From NCBI RefSeq assembly GCF_031834595.1, contig NZ_CP115541.1, forward strand, positions 1,302,001 through 1,366,000: a stretch of DNA of 64,000 nt, read 5' to 3'. This document shows positions 25,288-34,381 of the stretch, in pieces. The position numbers and the translations under genes are program-made. Position 1 is the first letter of the stretch. Each line of letters starts with the position of its first letter. The notes under the pieces are model-generated. The model saw only the letters and a list, made by a program, of their open reading frames with translations. It made no database searches and was not told the DNA's origin. The DNA comes from Stenotrophomonas oahuensis. Lineage in GTDB: Bacteria; Pseudomonadota; Gammaproteobacteria; Xanthomonadales; Xanthomonadaceae.

Positions 25288-25431
25288 TCACTCTTCTTCG
25301 TCCTGCCAGCCCTGCTGCTGGTTCTGGTTGCGCTGCTGCTGTTCCTGCTGCTGTTGCTGCTGCTGGTCGCGACCTCCCTGCTGCTGACCCTTCTGGTTCT
25401 GCTGGGAAGTCTGATTACGCTGCTGGCCCAT
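25288..25431 (-). CDS. 47-aa glutamine-rich small protein
   Basis: ATG at 25431 with GGAG eight nt upstream opens a 47-codon frame of very biased content: it starts MGQQRNQTSQQNQKGQQQGG, contains a run of seven Q, and ends GWQDEEE before TGA. More than half the residues are Gln, with no hydrophobic core, so it is likely disordered. A terminator follows at 25241-25260, supporting a real transcript. Such short Q/N-rich proteins in stress-tolerant bacteria are mostly uncharacterised; function is unknown. Confidence 0.6.
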   Translation of the reverse strand: MGQQRNQTSQQNQKGQQQGGRDQQQQQQQEQQQRNQNQQQGWQDEEE

Positions 25432-25870
25432 GTCGGTCTCCGGATGCCGCGTGCGGAATGCCGCGGTCGGGGTGACTGTGTGCAGACCGGGGTTAACGTT
25501 GTGTGGCAGTTTTCCAACGAATTCGTCAACGCACCGCCACGAGCGACGGCAAGTGCTTGTCGCACATGGCCATCACCCCGTAGTCAGGCGGCTTGTGCCG
25601 AAACGTAATGCACTGATGCAACGTCCAGCATGTGACGCGGTCATCTGGATGAACAGGGCGGCCGCGCGTCGCAAACGGACGGCGACTGCGCATCTCGCGG
25701 AAACTGGCTCTGGTGCGACTCTACCGCTGCAGCGGAACGCAGTTCTGATCACGCATTGAACGACACGAAATGCCGTTGTTGCGATGTTTCCAGCGCGAAC
25801 GCAGGCACCATTCGAATGGTGCGTTTTTTCTCTATTGACGCGCTGACACCCGGCACGCATGTTCCGCCGC
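25432..25870. other. Long leader region before type I-like operon
   Basis: About 440 bp with no supported ORF. The right end contains the intrinsic terminator at 25805-25829. No plus-strand gene is left to be terminated after the VOC gene, so this stretch may encode an unannotated RNA or a leader of the downstream operon. Confidence 0.5.
25805..25829 (+). terminator. Intrinsic terminator 42 nt before the type I-like operon
   Basis: GCACCATTCGAATGGTGC is a perfect 18-nt palindrome followed by G and TTTTTT. It is oriented to stop rightward transcription just before the ATG at 25871. It either ends a small RNA encoded in the leader or controls entry into the operon. Confidence 0.75.
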
Positions 25871-26470
25871 ATGAACGCATTTACCAGCACCCTGCCTCTG
25901 GCCGATGTCGCCCACGTGCGCCAGGGCCACGCCTTCCGTGGCGCCATCCCGGCCGTTGTCGACGGGCCGGTCCGTGTCATCCAGCTCAAGAACCTCACCT
26001 CGCCAGAGACCCTGTCTGCCGAGGCGCTGCTTCGCACCCGGCTGCCTTCACGCAACCCGCCGCACTACGTGCAGCACCATGACATCCTGCTGGCCAATCG
26101 CGGCAGCCGCCCCATCGCCACGCTGCTTTCGCACCCTCCGGAGCAGACCGTCTGCAGCCCGCATCTGTACATCATCCAGGTCACCGCCACCGACCTGCTG
26201 TTGCCCGAGTTCCTGGCGTGGCAGCTCAATCATGTGGAGGTGCAGCGGCAGCTGCGCCGGCAATCCGCCGGGTCGCGACAGCACAGTGTGCGCAAATCCG
26301 CCATCGAACACCTCCGTCTGCGCATTCCACCGCGCGCGACACAGCAGCGCATCGTCTCCGTCACCCATGCCCTGGAGCGGACGCGCAGCAAGGTCGACGA
26401 ACTGATGCAGGCCCGCGACGCGGAGATCGCGGCGCTGGCCGAGCGCATGATCCAGGGGCGTGCTGCATGA
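25871..26470 (+). CDS. Half-length HsdS-like specificity subunit
   Basis: A 199-residue protein with one target-recognition domain (TLPLADVAHVRQGHAFRG..., KNLTSPETL..., VQHHDILLANRGSR) and one conserved helix (ATQQRIVSVTHALERTRSKVDELMQARDAEIAALAERMIQG). A full HsdS has two copies of each, so this would need to dimerise to form the usual pseudo-symmetric DNA reader. TRD features look intact, so DNA recognition may survive. ATG 25871 is the second in-frame start; 25859 adds four residues. Its stop overlaps the HsdM-like start as ATGA. Gene order S-M-R is less common than M-S-R or R-M-S. Confidence 0.82.
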   Translation: MNAFTSTLPLADVAHVRQGHAFRGAIPAVVDGPVRVIQLKNLTSPETLSAEALLRTRLPSRNPPHYVQHHDILLANRGSRPIATLLSHPPEQTVCSPHLYIIQVTATDLLLPEFLAWQLNHVEVQRQLRRQSAGSRQHSVRKSAIEHLRLRIPPRATQQRIVSVTHALERTRSKVDELMQARDAEIAALAERMIQGRAA

Positions 26471-27960
26471 GCGACGTCATTCTTCGCAGTGCCCGCGCCA
26501 CGCTGGCCGCCTTGAAGATGGCGCGTCGATGCATGCAGGACCAGGCCGACGAGGAGGCCGCCACCCACCTGCTGCTCCTGCTGGTGCTGCTCAAGGTGGC
26601 CAGCGACGCGCAGGCGGATCGTCGTGCCCCCGCCGCCAGGGGTCCGGATGCGCCCGACGTGCCACCTCCGGTGGGCGCACGGGCCCTGGAAGTCGTTCCA
26701 TCCACGGACTTCGAGCGTCTGGGTCGCGCGCCGCTGGGCGGTCTGGCGATGCGCGTACGCGACGTATTGAATACGTTCTGCCTGGACAACAGGCAGATGC
26801 TTGGCGAGGTGGCGGACGTGCTGGATATTGCCTCCGGACTTCCCGGCGACGCGGCCATGTACCGCGTGCTCGAGCGGCTGCGGATACCCGCACTGGACTT
26901 CCGCGTGCGCAATGGCCACCAGCGCCCCGATCTTGCCGAGGCCACTGACCAGATCCTGGGGCAGGCACACGGACGTCGGAGCCGGGAAGACGGCCTGCAC
27001 GTCCCGGACGCGCTGGCCAGCGTCATGGTGGCGCTGCTGGATCCGCGCGACGGTGACCAGGTGTACGACCCATCCTGCCATCATGGCTGCCTGCTTCTCG
27101 CCTGCGCACGCTGGGCACAACAGGTCCAATCATCGGCCCGGCTGAGGCTGCATGGCCAGGAGGCGGACCGGCGTCGTTGGGCCATCGCGCGCGTGCGCTT
27201 CCTGCTGCACGGCCAGAATGGGAGCGGCCTGGAAGCCACCGACCCACTCACCGATGTGGCGCACCTCTGCAGCGCCCCGCTGCGCAGACACGTGCAGGTC
27301 GCACTGTCGCGTCCGCCGCTGAGCCTGAGATGGGACAGTGCGTTGGGGTCCCTCGATATCCTCGGTCGCTTCCAGCACGGTATCGCGCCGCGACAATGGG
27401 CACACATGGCGCTGATCCAGCACGTGCATGCCCAGCTGGACCCTCGGGTGGGACGCATGGCCATGGTGGTTCCCAACGGGGTACTGTTCCGCGACGGCGA
27501 GGAGGCGAAGATACGTCGTGCCCTGCTCGACGCGAACGAAGTCGACCTCGTCGTCAGCCTGCCCGAGCGTCTGTTCAAAGGCACGGCGATGTCCACCTCG
27601 CTGCTGGTGCTGCGCAAGGCACGGCAAGACCCGTCGGTGCTGTTCATTGATACTCGGCCCCTGCTGCAGGCGGCAGGCAAAGGTGCGCGCATGGACGACA
27701 GCATCGCCCGCCAGGTCATCCAGCTGTGCCAGCAACGTTGCAACGTGCCCGGGATTGCCGAGGTCGTACCGGTGGCCGAGGTGCTGTCGTCCGGTGCCGT
27801 GTTGAACGTGGCCCGTCACGTGCAGGCCGATCCGGATGCGGACTGCATCGACCCGCGCACGCTGCGCGATACCCGCATGCGCCTGCACCTGGAAGCCGAG
27901 GCACTGCTGCGGGAACTGGATCGTGAGGTGGAGGCGATGGCACGCGGCATCGAGCTTTAG
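26467..27960 (+). CDS. HsdM-like protein with degenerate methyltransferase motifs
   Basis: A 497-residue protein with HsdM layout: N-terminal helical bundle (ATHLLLLLVLLKVASD), Rossmann-like core, and C-terminal segment VVPNGVLFRDGEEAKIRRALLDANEVDLVVSLPERLF then TSLLVLRK. The SAM motif, normally DPxxGxGG, reads DPSCHHGCLL (201-210). The catalytic NPPF reads SRPP (281-284), losing the essential Asn/Asp. GQE (LHGQEADRRRWAIA) is kept. The frame is intact over 1.5 kb, so it is not a random pseudogene, yet adenine methylation is unlikely. It may be a structural DNA clamp for the S and R partners. Confidence 0.8.
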   Translation: MSDVILRSARATLAALKMARRCMQDQADEEAATHLLLLLVLLKVASDAQADRRAPAARGPDAPDVPPPVGARALEVVPSTDFERLGRAPLGGLAMRVRDVLNTFCLDNRQMLGEVADVLDIASGLPGDAAMYRVLERLRIPALDFRVRNGHQRPDLAEATDQILGQAHGRRSREDGLHVPDALASVMVALLDPRDGDQVYDPSCHHGCLLLACARWAQQVQSSARLRLHGQEADRRRWAIARVRFLLHGQNGSGLEATDPLTDVAHLCSAPLRRHVQVALSRPPLSLRWDSALGSLDILGRFQHGIAPRQWAHMALIQHVHAQLDPRVGRMAMVVPNGVLFRDGEEAKIRRALLDANEVDLVVSLPERLFKGTAMSTSLLVLRKARQDPSVLFIDTRPLLQAAGKGARMDDSIARQVIQLCQQRCNVPGIAEVVPVAEVLSSGAVLNVARHVQADPDADCIDPRTLRDTRMRLHLEAEALLRELDREVEAMARGIEL

Positions 27961-27995
27961 GGGGAAAGACGACAACCAGGCTCGATTGAAGCTGC

Positions 27996-30839
27996 ATGAT
28001 CCGGAATGATCCGCAGGGACGCTCACCGGACATCTGCATGAAGGGCCCACGCCACGAAGACGCTGTTCGCCGTTCCGCCCTGGCCTGGCTGAAACGCCTG
28101 GGCTGGAATCATCTCTCCTTTGAGCAGTACCGTGCACTCACCGGGCATCCGGACAATGTGCTGCTCGCTGATCGGGTGCGCGCCATTCTGCAGCGCTTCC
28201 GTTACGTCCACGAAGGCCGTCCGCTGCCGCTGCCGGAAGACAAGGTCGATGCGATTCTGCGCCAGCTGGCAGATACACATCCCGGCGCACCGTGGCCTGT
28301 GGCCAGCGCACGCGCATTGCATATGCTGCACACAGGCATCAGCGTCGAGCTGTCGCTGCCCGATGGCGGCCGTATCACCCACACCCTGCCCCTCATCGAC
28401 TGGGCACATCCGAACCGCAACCACTGGGACGTAGCGGACGATCTGCGCGGTTGCGGATATTCGCGTGCGGACGGCATCCGCGACCTGGTCTGCTTCGTCA
28501 ACGGCATTCCGCTGGTAGTGATTGCCTGCGTGGAGCGCGACTCGCACCGTCACTGGGGGCATATGCAACAGGGCGCGCACCATCTGCTGCAATGCCTTCA
28601 GCCCAGCGCCCTCGATCCGTTGCCGCGGCAGGCACAGCTGCTCATCAGCCTGGACCGTCGCGGCGGCGCTTACGCGGGTGCCGGCACTCCGGGCCACGCG
28701 TGGACCCGCTGGCGGGAGGACGGCTGGAGTGCGGCTGCGGTAGCGCAACGACGCAACCTGCCCGTCGTTCAATACGAGGGTCCGCCCGATGTTCCATTGG
28801 CTACGCATGCTGAGGTGATCTGCGGCGTGTTGAGCCACGCCAGACTGCTGCGCCTGCTCCACCGTTATATCCAGTCGTCACCACCCGTGCAACCGAAGTT
28901 GGCACGGGCAGCGCAGTTCTTCGCAGTGGAAGCGGCGCTGTGCCATCTGCGACGCGTCGTCCGCTATGGACGCAACAGTGATGCCCAGGTCTGTCTGGCC
29001 CCGGGCTGCGGGCTGCAGCGCGCGCGCGAATGGCTGGCTGCTGCGATGTTGGCCGACCTGGGCGATGGTGCCTTCCGCCTGCTGATGCCGGTGCAGCATC
29101 CGTCACGCACATTGCCCGCGTGGGTACGCGGCCAGCGCGTCCCCGACCCACCCGCCGGCGCGCGGCAGCTACGCGCCTTCTTCGAAGGACACCAACCCTC
29201 GCCGCTGCAGGTTTCCGTGCAGGTACTGCTGCGCTGGGCGGACAGCGCACATTCGGCGACGTCGTCCGGTCGTGGCGTGGTGCTGCTGCTGGACGCCGGG
29301 TTCTGGACGCAACCCGGCGCGTCACTGGCTCACCTTCGTGGACGCCTGCCGGAAGCGACATGGCTGACGTTTGCGCCGGTCCCGATCAAGGCCGGTGTGG
29401 GCTGTCCGCATCCGGGTACGATCATCTATCAGTATCGCGAACACCAGGCCATCGCTGATGGCGTCGTGGTTCCCGTACTGCAGGGGCGACGCGAGGACGC
29501 GGATCTGCTTCAGGATGCCGGCGCAGGCCCGATTGCCCGGCATTTCCAGAGCCGCACTATTGATCTGCAGCGTGACCTGCGTGGCACCGTGCTGGTGGAC
29601 ACGGTTGCACAGGCGGACCAGCTGCAACACGCGTTCATGGAAGATGGGCGACTGAACACACAGGTCAAACACCTGGACGCACGCGGTCACTGTCGTGAGC
29701 GTATGCCGGCCATGCCTCCGGCGGATGTGCAGCTCGAGATATGCAGCGGTTCACTGCCCGCTTTGCAGGAAGCCCGGCTCGGTATCGCGTATGTCGAACG
29801 CGCGCTTTCCGCCATTGAGCATGCGCGTCTGTTGGGGTTGATCAACCAGCCGCATCCGGACAAGCATGCGGCGCTGCTGGTGCTGGGCCACGCCGCAGCC
29901 GCCCATCTGCGCGCTGCCGACACGGCATCGCGGCTTCCGAAGTCCACTCGCCCAGATCCACTGGCGCGGCTCAGTGCGTTGGTACCTGATGCGTCAACTC
30001 AGGATTTCAGCGCCTGCGTGGAGCGCGTGATACCGCGCTGGGAAGTCACGTCAATGGGCGAGGACCGCGATGCGCATCGCCAACGCCGGCATCTGCTGCG
30101 TCGTCGCGTCACCGATCGGGGCCTGGCCTTGCAGCTCGCCGCGCCGGCAGGACAGGACCGCGACGACGCCGAGGTCGACCAGGCCCGTTGCGAGCTCCGG
30201 TTCTATGCACAGGTAGATGAGTTCGCTGCGGTTGTCGCCCTGGAAGACGCGGATTACAGCCGCGAAGACCGGCGCGTGCGGCACTGGTTGCGCGGCGGCG
30301 CGCTGGAGGTGCGTGAAGCTCCCGGTGCCTACGCCGCAGCAACCGAAGATGTCCACATCCTGCAGCGCGCCGGGCGCGCCTACGCGGAACTGCGCGCCCA
30401 CCTTGAACACCCCGGCGAAGAGCCGGGGCGCGTGGAGCCTGCGCGGCGCGAGCTGCAGGGCGTTCTGCGCGACCATCCCGGGGCAGCCGGCCAGGTCACC
30501 GCACTGGAGCAGTTCCGCGCACGGCTGCCCGCACTGCTGGGTCATGCCGGGCCGCTGCGGCGCTCGCGCAGTCATCTGCTGCTGGAGGGCATGCTGGGCA
30601 CCGGCATGGGCGTGGAGGGCCACGCCCCACTGGCCCGGTTGATCGAGGCGACGGTCCGTTCGGGGTTCCCGCTGCTTCCCGACGAACCGCTGCAGTTCCG
30701 CCAGCACCTCAGGGCCAGCCTGCGCGGCGTGCTGGAGCGCGAGTTCGGCGCGATGCGCGCCGAACTCATTCTGGATGCGCTGATCAGCCGCGCCCCGCAC
30801 TGGATCGGCCCGGGTTACGGCATGACCGGTGGCACATAG
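27996..30839 (+). CDS. HsdR-like protein with degenerate nuclease and helicase motifs
   Basis: A 947-residue protein, close to HsdR length. N-terminally, IRDLVCFVNGIPLVVIACVER (161-181) aligns with the nuclease core, but the E-x-K after VVI is A-C-V. The Walker A position reads LAPGCGLQRARE (about 334-345) without GKT. The DEAH position reads LLLDAGFWTQ (D433). TGTP-like motif III reads TFAPVPI. The motif VI region reads HARLLGLINQPHPDKHA (about 608-624), where QAIARVNRP is expected, so the arginine finger is gone. The rest of the architecture is retained in an open frame. It should not cut or hydrolyse ATP by known means. Start at 27996 or 28038 is uncertain. Confidence 0.78.
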   Translation: MIRNDPQGRSPDICMKGPRHEDAVRRSALAWLKRLGWNHLSFEQYRALTGHPDNVLLADRVRAILQRFRYVHEGRPLPLPEDKVDAILRQLADTHPGAPWPVASARALHMLHTGISVELSLPDGGRITHTLPLIDWAHPNRNHWDVADDLRGCGYSRADGIRDLVCFVNGIPLVVIACVERDSHRHWGHMQQGAHHLLQCLQPSALDPLPRQAQLLISLDRRGGAYAGAGTPGHAWTRWREDGWSAAAVAQRRNLPVVQYEGPPDVPLATHAEVICGVLSHARLLRLLHRYIQSSPPVQPKLARAAQFFAVEAALCHLRRVVRYGRNSDAQVCLAPGCGLQRAREWLAAAMLADLGDGAFRLLMPVQHPSRTLPAWVRGQRVPDPPAGARQLRAFFEGHQPSPLQVSVQVLLRWADSAHSATSSGRGVVLLLDAGFWTQPGASLAHLRGRLPEATWLTFAPVPIKAGVGCPHPGTIIYQYREHQAIADGVVVPVLQGRREDADLLQDAGAGPIARHFQSRTIDLQRDLRGTVLVDTVAQADQLQHAFMEDGRLNTQVKHLDARGHCRERMPAMPPADVQLEICSGSLPALQEARLGIAYVERALSAIEHARLLGLINQPHPDKHAALLVLGHAAAAHLRAADTASRLPKSTRPDPLARLSALVPDASTQDFSACVERVIPRWEVTSMGEDRDAHRQRRHLLRRRVTDRGLALQLAAPAGQDRDDAEVDQARCELRFYAQVDEFAAVVALEDADYSREDRRVRHWLRGGALEVREAPGAYAAATEDVHILQRAGRAYAELRAHLEHPGEEPGRVEPARRELQGVLRDHPGAAGQVTALEQFRARLPALLGHAGPLRRSRSHLLLEGMLGTGMGVEGHAPLARLIEATVRSGFPLLPDEPLQFRQHLRASLRGVLEREFGAMRAELILDALISRAPHWIGPGYGMTGGT

Positions 30840-32245
30840 GTCAGCGTCATGCCCAGCAGCCACAGCAATCCGAGCACCAGCGGGATATGCACCAGCAGCT
30901 GGATGAAGGTGAAGCCGACAATATCGCGTGCCTTCAGGCCCAACACGCCGAGCAGCGGCAGCATCCAGAACGGATTGATCAGATTCGGCAGGGCCTCGGC
31001 CGCGTTGTACACCTGCACCGCCCAGCCCAGATGGGCGTGCAGCTCATTGGCCGCCTGCATCACGTAGGGCGCTTCGATGATCCACTTGCCACCGCCGGAG
31101 GGAACAAAAAAGCCCAGCACCGCCGAGTACACGCCCATGACCAGGGCGAAGGTATCGGTGGTGGCGATGTGCACGAACACGCTGGACAGGCGATGCGCCA
31201 GCGTTTCGCCGCCGCTGCCGGCAGCGTGGGTCAGGATCATGGCGATGCCGCCATACAGCGGGAACTGGATCAACACGCCGGTGGTGCTGGGCACCGCCTT
31301 GGCCACCGCATTGAGGAAGCTGCGCGGTCGCCAGTGCAGCAGCAGGCCCAACGAAATGAACAGGAAGTTGTAGGTATTGAGGTTGGCAATGGCGGTCACC
31401 ACCGGCTTGCTGGCGAACTCACTGAACAACCAGCCGAAGGCCAGCAACGACAGCAGCACGGTCAGCAGCGGGCTGTACTCCAGCCATTCGCCGGCACGGG
31501 TACGCGCAGGCAGCGGTTCCGGCTCGGCCTGGGCCGCGCCTTCAAAGTCGGCCGCGGTGCGGGCAGTAGCCGGTCCCGGCGCGGTCATCCAGGCAATGAT
31601 CAGCGACACCACGATCAGCACGGCGGTGAGGGCAATGGACTGCCACAGGAAGATGGTTTCGGTGAAGGGCAGCACACCGGTGATCTCCACCAGCCCCGGC
31701 GGCATGCTGGCCGGATTGGCCTGCAGCTGCGCGGCCGAGGAGCTCAGGCCCATGGCCCAGACCGCACCCAGGCCGAGGTAGGCCGAAGCACCTGCTGCGC
31801 GGTAGTCCATGCGCAGGTCTTCGCGGCGTGCCAGCGCGCGAACCAGCAGGCCACCAAACACCAGCGAGAAGCCCCAGCTGAGCAGTGACGCCAACATGCT
31901 GACCAGGCCGACGTACACCACCGCGCCACGGCCAGTGCGCGGGACTCGCGCGAGCAGGTCGATGAAACGCGCCACCACCGGTGCGGTCGCCACCGCATAG
32001 CCACCAATGACCACGAAGGCCATCTGCATGGTGAACGGAATCAGGCTCCAGAAGCCGTCGCCGAACGCTTTGGCGGTGGCCTGCGGGGACGCCCCAAAGC
32101 CCAGTGCCGCCACCGCCACGATGACCACGCCCAGCACCGCGAACACGTACGCGTCGGGGAACCATTTCTCCGCCCAGGCCGCCGAACGCAGCGCCGCGCG
32201 CGCCATCCAGCCGTCCTGTACCGCTGCCGATGCCGTGTTGGCCAT
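30815..32245 (-). CDS. atoE: AtoE-type short-chain fatty acid transporter
   Basis: A 476-residue inner-membrane protein with about 12 hydrophobic segments. Family marks are AEKWFPDAYVFAVLGVVIV at the start, GGYAVATAPVV, TDTFALVMGVYSAVLGFFVPSGGGKWIIEAPYVM and VYNAAEALPNLINPFWMLPLLG. This is the TIGR00366/AtoE family, proposed to import short-chain fatty acids such as acetoacetate or butyrate. Its last codons overlap the end of the converging HsdR-like gene by 25 nt. It is followed by ubiA-side intergenic space upstream of only 3 nt, so ubiA and atoE are probably one transcript. Confidence 0.9.
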   Translation of the reverse strand: MANTASAAVQDGWMARAALRSAAWAEKWFPDAYVFAVLGVVIVAVAALGFGASPQATAKAFGDGFWSLIPFTMQMAFVVIGGYAVATAPVVARFIDLLARVPRTGRGAVVYVGLVSMLASLLSWGFSLVFGGLLVRALARREDLRMDYRAAGASAYLGLGAVWAMGLSSSAAQLQANPASMPPGLVEITGVLPFTETIFLWQSIALTAVLIVVSLIIAWMTAPGPATARTAADFEGAAQAEPEPLPARTRAGEWLEYSPLLTVLLSLLAFGWLFSEFASKPVVTAIANLNTYNFLFISLGLLLHWRPRSFLNAVAKAVPSTTGVLIQFPLYGGIAMILTHAAGSGGETLAHRLSSVFVHIATTDTFALVMGVYSAVLGFFVPSGGGKWIIEAPYVMQAANELHAHLGWAVQVYNAAEALPNLINPFWMLPLLGVLGLKARDIVGFTFIQLLVHIPLVLGLLWLLGMTLTYVPPVMP

Positions 32246-32248
32246 GCC

Positions 32249-33157
32249 CTACCCTCCCAGGTTTGATTCCCGCGCCAGCGCGACCGCAATGCCGGCAAAC
32301 ACCACCGCGCCCACCCAGTTGTTGTGCAGGAAGGCCTTGAAACAACGGTCGCGGTCGCGGTGCCAGCACAGATGGAACTGATAGACGATGAGCAGCGCGG
32401 CGACCGCCAGACCAGCCCAGTACGCCCAGCCGAGCCCACCGCGCAGGCCCACCAGCGCCAGGGTACCGAGGAACAGCGCATACAGAATGCCCTGGATCAC
32501 CAGGTCCAGATCGCCGAACAGAATGGCGGTGGAATGCGACCCCATCTTCAGGTCGTCATCGCGGTCGACCATGGCGTACCAGGTGTCATACGCGGTGGAC
32601 CACAGGATGTTGGCCCCGTACAGCAGCCAGCCGATCACCGGCACCTCGCCCTGCACGGCAGCGAACGCCATCGGAATGCCCCAGCCGAAGGCCAGGCCCA
32701 GGTAGACCTGCGGCAGGTGGGTGTAGCGCTTCAGGTAGGGGTAGCTGGCGGCCAGGAAAACGCCGATGAAGCTCATGCCGATGGTCAGCGCGTTCATGCT
32801 CAGCACCAGCGCGAACGCCACCAGCATCAGGCCGGCGAACAGCAGCAGCGCCTCGCGCCCGCTGACCCGACCACTGGCCAGCGGACGGTCCTTGGTGCGC
32901 TTCACGTGCGGGTCGAGCCAGCGGTCGGCGTAGTCGTTGATGACACAACCGGCCGATCGCGTCAGCCAGACCCCGGCGGTGAACACGAACAGGGTCCACA
33001 GCGAGGGCATCCCACCGGCGGCCAGCCACAGCGCCCACCAGGTGGGCCACAACAGCAGCAGGGTACCGATCGGGCGATCGGCGCGCATCAGTTTCCAGTA
33101 CTGGCCCCAACGCGACGGCGGCGCGCCAGCGGGGGCATCAAATCGTTCGTAAGCCAT
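32249..33157 (-). CDS. ubiA: 4-hydroxybenzoate polyprenyltransferase
   Basis: A 302-residue membrane prenyltransferase of ubiquinone synthesis, attaching the polyprenyl chain to 4-hydroxybenzoate. Both Asp-rich motifs are present: [20 protein letters not shown] (NDxxD, about 70-90) and [20 protein letters not shown] (about 190-210). About eight membrane helices are predicted by eye. ATG 33157 (MAYERFD) matches the family start; the longer frame to 33214 adds 19 doubtful residues. It is transcribed leftward and followed 3 nt later by atoE. Confidence 0.93.
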   Translation of the reverse strand: MAYERFDAPAGAPPSRWGQYWKLMRADRPIGTLLLLWPTWWALWLAAGGMPSLWTLFVFTAGVWLTRSAGCVINDYADRWLDPHVKRTKDRPLASGRVSGREALLLFAGLMLVAFALVLSMNALTIGMSFIGVFLAASYPYLKRYTHLPQVYLGLAFGWGIPMAFAAVQGEVPVIGWLLYGANILWSTAYDTWYAMVDRDDDLKMGSHSTAILFGDLDLVIQGILYALFLGTLALVGLRGGLGWAYWAGLAVAALLIVYQFHLCWHRDRDRCFKAFLHNNWVGAVVFAGIAVALARESNLGG

Positions 33158-33324
33158 GGTGGCAAGGATACGCCAGCCCACCCGCAGACGGGCTTGCACG
33201 GTCCGTTCGTTCAAGGGGGGGCAGACCTGCGCCGCGTTTACCGCTAGAATGCCCCTCCCGCACCGCCACTTGGCGCTGCGATGCCCGCCCCGGCCCTGTG
33301 CTGACGGCGTGGCGGTTCTACAAC

Positions 33325-33401
33325 GCGCCCGTAGCTCAGCCGGATAGAGTAGTGGCTTCCGAAGCCATTGGTCGGGGGTTCGAATCCCTCCGGGCGCGCC
33401 A
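33325..33401 (+). tRNA. tRNA-Arg (anticodon CCG)
   Basis: A 77-nt cloverleaf. The acceptor stem GCGCCCG pairs with CGGGCGC, the D-arm is GCTCAGCCGGATAGAG, the anticodon stem GTGGC/GCCAT holds the loop TTCCGAA (anticodon CCG, codon CGG), and the T-arm is GGGGGTTCGAATCCCTC. The 3' CCA is encoded, followed by a short T-run. Confidence 0.96.
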
Positions 33402-33469
33402 TTTTTCCTTCGATTGTGACTGCCATCGCCTGCCTGCGAACTGTTTGTGCTGCGCGCGCTCCGCTTGTC

Positions 33470-33533
33470 GTAGAGCCGGGCTTGCCCAGCTGGCGGTGCA
33501 CGATCACGACCCAGCCGGGCAGAGCCCGGCTAC
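33470..33533. repeat. Inverted pair of GTAG-type REPs
   Basis: A forward GTAG element with AGCCGGGC-tt-GCCC (33470-33491) and an inverted element AGCCGGGC-aga-GCCCGGCTAC (33513-33533) face each other. They lie between the tRNA and the next gene. Confidence 0.75.
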
Positions 33534-33673
33534 TGGGACCCGGCGACTGGGTAAACTGCGACGTGACCACATCTTCACGGAATGAATGATGCGCCGTGCA
33601 GTGGCCGGGCTTTCCCCCTCGCCATCCAATCTGCATCTGCAGTTTTCGCCCATGCTGCAAGGAGGAAGTAGGC

Positions 33674-34129
33674 GTGACCTCAGCAAACAGCTACCGCTGG
33701 CGGCAGCGCGGCACGATATCGCTGTGGCGCTACCTGGAGAACACACGCAATTATCCCGGTTGGCACTTCAGCGCCGACGATGCCGGGTGTGCGTCGATGC
33801 TGGCACTGCTTGATGCCCTTTTACTCGATCCTGCGGGCACCACCCGCACCCTCCAGTTGACGGCTCCGTCGGCGGAGGTGCTGAGCGTGCCCAACAACCG
33901 CAGGGCACCGGTAGAGGGTCCTGCTTCGCTCAAGCTGAGTCATGCATTTGATCCGGAGGCGCTTTCCTGGAACCAGGAAGGTGGTCAGCTGGTCCTTGAG
34001 ATTGGCCAGCAGCGTGCACCGGTGCTCAGGAAGGGCGTTGCTGACGTGGCGGCAGGTAAAGGCGATTACTGCATCACGACGGCTCCGCTTCCGCTTTGGT
34101 TCTGGTGGTGGCCGAAGAAGAGGTCGTGA
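33674..34129 (+). CDS. Small protein of unknown function
   Basis: A 151-residue soluble protein starting at GTG 33674, eight nt after AGGAGG. The first residues are TSANSYRWRQRGTISLWRYL; later parts (GWHFSADDAGCASMLALLDALLLDPAGTTRTLQLTAP) look like a small alpha/beta fold, and the end WFWWWPKKRS is aromatic and basic. I do not recognise a family. It is isolated between a REP pair and other palindromes. The longer frame to 33596 has no ribosome site. Confidence 0.6.
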   Translation: MTSANSYRWRQRGTISLWRYLENTRNYPGWHFSADDAGCASMLALLDALLLDPAGTTRTLQLTAPSAEVLSVPNNRRAPVEGPASLKLSHAFDPEALSWNQEGGQLVLEIGQQRAPVLRKGVADVAAGKGDYCITTAPLPLWFWWWPKKRS

Positions 34130-34165
34130 GTCTCCCTCAGCTCCTGAGCGAACGCGGCAGGGTCG

Positions 34166-34301
34166 GTCGACAGTCGACCGCCGATGGCGGCGATCGGCCG
34201 GATAACGCATGACCTGCAGCGAAGGAGCGTCTCCCCGTTCGAAGGTCATGCGTTCCAGCAGCGATGGGTGTTATCGGCAGTCGTCTGTCGAACGACTCTA
34301 C
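34166..34301. repeat. REP-like palindromes
   Basis: GGTCGAC-a-GTCGACC (about 34166-34180) lacks the GTAG end. AGTCGT-ctgtcga-ACGACTCTAC (34279-34301) is an inverted GTAG element. Both sit in the 250-bp gap between the unknown gene and the GH109-like gene; no ORF is supported here. Confidence 0.6.
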
Positions 34302-34381
34302 CGGGCCTTTCGGACGGTCGGAGGCATGCACAGGTTCCCGGCCTTGCGCATGACGAGAGGCATGCGCAGGCCGTGGGGTTA

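Noticed and set aside
25573..26055. 160-aa minus-strand frame opposite the leader
   Set aside because: No ribosome site or recognisable protein features, and it overlaps the HsdS-like start.
33470..33533. REP pair read as an intrinsic terminator of the tRNA
   Set aside because: The hairpins carry GTAG ends and no T-run; the tRNA already has a short T-run right after CCA.
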